Shown in pieces: positions 6,946-8,222 of a DNA stretch of 8,222 bases. The translations under genes were made by a program, and so were the position numbers. The stretch is from Chitinophagaceae bacterium (GTDB lineage: Bacteria; Bacteroidota; Bacteroidia; Chitinophagales; Chitinophagaceae). Where the stretch lies: the NCBI GenBank assembly GCA_025351145.1, contig JANXWM010000202.1:1-8222 (forward strand), written 5' to 3'. A model generated the notes under the pieces. That model did not search any database. It had not been told where the DNA came from and was given only the letters and a program-made list of their open reading frames with translations. The stretch's first letter is position 1; each line of letters begins with the position of its first letter.

Positions 6946-7500
6946 ATGGATGCAGCTCTACTGATTAAAGAAGCAAGGCACGGAAGCGCAGCGGCGCAGA
7001 AATGCCTGTTCGATTTGCTGAGCGATAAAATGATGCTGGTTTGCCGCCGCTATGTAAAAAGCCGCGAAGATGCAGAAGAGGTTTTGCTGGATGGCTTTTA
7101 TAAGTTCTTTAAAAATATTAATGCGTTCAACTACCACGGCGATGCGGCATTGTATGGCTGGGTTAAAAAAATTATGGTGAACGAATGCCTGATGCTTCTG
7201 CGCAAAAAAAATGTGTTTACGATAGTTACAGAATCGGCCGCAGAAGATATTGCACTGGAAGAAGCAGCGCTGAATAATTTATCGGCCAAAGAAATTTTTG
7301 ACTTGATTATCCAGTTGCCGGTTGGCTACCGCACCGTGTTTAACCTGTATGTAATTGAAGGGATGGAGCATAAAGAAATTGCCGGGTTAATGGGTATTGC
7401 AGAAGGCACTTCAAAATCGCAGCTAAGCAAAGCGAAATCATTATTACAAAAAAATATTTTACAAAATGGAACCGGGTATGAGAGACGAAAATCCCAATGA
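6946..7500 (+). CDS. ECF-family RNA polymerase sigma factor (sigma-70 superfamily)
   Basis: This 184-residue protein has the usual ECF length and the two-domain layout. Region 2 spans about residues 16-88: DAEEVLLDGFYKFFKNI (42-58) is the core-binding and -10 helix region, and LYGWVKKIMVNECLMLLRK (69-87) is the typical end of region 2. An acidic linker follows. Region 4 spans about 114-170, with IIQLPVGYRTVFNLYVIEG leading into the helix-turn-helix EHKEIAGLMGIAEGTSKSQL (141-160) that reads the -35 element. It starts at ATG 6946, preceded by an AT-rich stretch with no Shine-Dalgarno, as is usual in this phylum. The stop overlaps the next gene by 23 or 35 bases, implying translational coupling with a membrane partner that probably controls it. 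The inducing signal and regulon cannot be read from the window. Confidence 0.92.
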   Translation: MDAALLIKEARHGSAAAQKCLFDLLSDKMMLVCRRYVKSREDAEEVLLDGFYKFFKNINAFNYHGDAALYGWVKKIMVNECLMLLRKKNVFTIVTESAAEDIALEEAALNNLSAKEIFDLIIQLPVGYRTVFNLYVIEGMEHKEIAGLMGIAEGTSKSQLSKAKSLLQKNILQNGTGYERRKSQ

Positions 7501-8197
7501 TTTCCATTGGAAAAATAAGCTGGAAGATGCAGAAAGTTTATCCGGTGAAACCTTAACGGATACTAATGCCGCATGGGAAAAACTGCATGCACGTTTAAGC
7601 GAAAAGCCACGCCGCATAAGGGCTGTATGGTATTGGGCAGCCGCAGCATGTTTATTGCTGGCAATAATAATACCTATGATGACGGCTACTAAAAAACAGC
7701 CAGGTTTAGCAAAAAATAATACAGAGCAAACACAGCCAAAGAAATCAACTGCACCTGAAGCTGCCCCACAAAGAAAGAATGAAGTTGTTGATGCAACTCC
7801 TGTTGAAATGCAGAAGAAGAATCTGCTGAAAACTCCTGAACAAATGAGTGAAAAAAAGGATGCAGCAATTGATATTGTACAAGAAGAAGCAACCGTGTCA
7901 ACAGGTTTTAACGATCAACAAAACATTGTACCCCCGCCAATTATTTTGCCTCAGCCACTTGCAGATACAAGTACAATAACAACACTCGCAATGTTGCCTG
8001 CAAAGAGAAAATTAAAAGTGATTCATATAAACGAACTAGGCGATGTAATAGAAGTGCCGGCAAATATTGCACGCAATACAGACTACCATACATTCCAGTT
8101 CGGGCTTATTGGCCAGCAGGTTTATACAAGTGCATCAATCAAAGCAAACAATACAGGTTTTAATATTTTTAAAACCAGCAACTCCCCCACAAAATAA
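7466..8197 (+). CDS. Single-pass membrane protein, probable anti-sigma factor
   Basis: The 243-residue product has a soluble N-terminus of about 50 residues, a basic KPRRIR stretch, one clear transmembrane helix (about residues 53-74, VWYWAAAACLLLAIIIPMM), then a low-complexity Lys/Thr/Pro/Gln/Glu-rich region and a C-terminal segment containing HINELGDVIEVPANIA. It overlaps the 3' end of the ECF sigma gene. Overlap, topology and position suggest an anti-sigma factor with a cytoplasmic sigma-binding part and a periplasmic sensor. However, I see no zinc-finger (HxxxCxxC) or FecR domain, so this role is inferred from context. Two starts are possible, ATG 7466 and ATG 7478 (beginning MRDENPND); the second shortens the overlap to 23 bases and may be the real one. 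An envelope protein of unknown role is the alternative. Confidence 0.75.
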   Translation: MEPGMRDENPNDFHWKNKLEDAESLSGETLTDTNAAWEKLHARLSEKPRRIRAVWYWAAAACLLLAIIIPMMTATKKQPGLAKNNTEQTQPKKSTAPEAAPQRKNEVVDATPVEMQKKNLLKTPEQMSEKKDAAIDIVQEEATVSTGFNDQQNIVPPPIILPQPLADTSTITTLAMLPAKRKLKVIHINELGDVIEVPANIARNTDYHTFQFGLIGQQVYTSASIKANNTGFNIFKTSNSPTK

Positions 8198-8203
8198 AAT
8201 AAC

Positions 8204-8222
8204 ATGAAAAGATCAATTTGTT
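8204..8222 (+). CDS. Start of a further gene, truncated by the window edge
   Basis: An ATG at 8204 opens six bases after the preceding stop and reads MKRSIC before the window ends. The short basic start would suit a signal peptide, and the tight spacing suggests the same operon as the sigma factor and its partner. Only six full codons are visible, so the product cannot be named. Confidence 0.45.

Noticed and set aside
1..8222. CRISPR array, tRNA, rRNA or transposase
   Set aside because: No regularly spaced direct repeats, no cloverleaf-like segment and no transposase motif were seen by eye; the only repeats are the inverted, dispersed ones described.

Overview
The window looks like a piece of a Bacteroidota chromosome, most likely Chitinophagaceae or a close relative. 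The reasons are a TamB gene followed by a lipoprotein-type TamA homologue (TamL, the Bacteroidota version of the outer-membrane TAM complex), an ECF sigma factor and single-pass membrane partner of a type common in this phylum, scarce Shine-Dalgarno sequences, and a TAnnTTTG-like promoter element. The lineage is an inference from gene content; no rRNA or tRNA is present.

Layout. (1) Positions 2-1999 hold the C-terminal part of tamB, whose start lies off the left edge. (2) Positions 2000-2273 are a gap filled by nested inverted repeats. (3) Positions 2274-4619 hold tamL, an Omp85-family lipoprotein whose signal peptide appears to carry a small GC-rich hairpin in frame. (4) Positions 4651-6835 form an AT-richer module: one 601-residue gene joining a beta-class DNA methyltransferase, an Mrr-like PD-(D/E)XK nuclease and a PKD/Ig-like domain. 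It is bracketed by a pair of about 65-bp inverted repeats that share their core with the repeats between tamB and tamL. (5) Positions 6946-8197 hold an ECF sigma factor and an overlapping gene for a single-pass membrane protein, probably its anti-sigma factor. A third gene appears to begin at 8204, six bases after that stop.

How the parts relate. TamB (inner membrane to periplasm) and TamL (outer membrane) should act together in outer-membrane and envelope assembly. The methyltransferase-nuclease is a self-contained candidate restriction-modification or defence enzyme and is probably an insertion: its codon use differs from its neighbours and repeats flank it. The sigma/anti-sigma pair is a separate regulatory operon continuing off the right edge.

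The most notable items are the three-part methyltransferase-nuclease-PKD protein and the four copies of one dispersed repeat (core TTGCGTCGCACnCTTnTAC) arranged as two inverted pairs. One pair encloses only a second palindromic repeat; the other encloses the methyltransferase gene.
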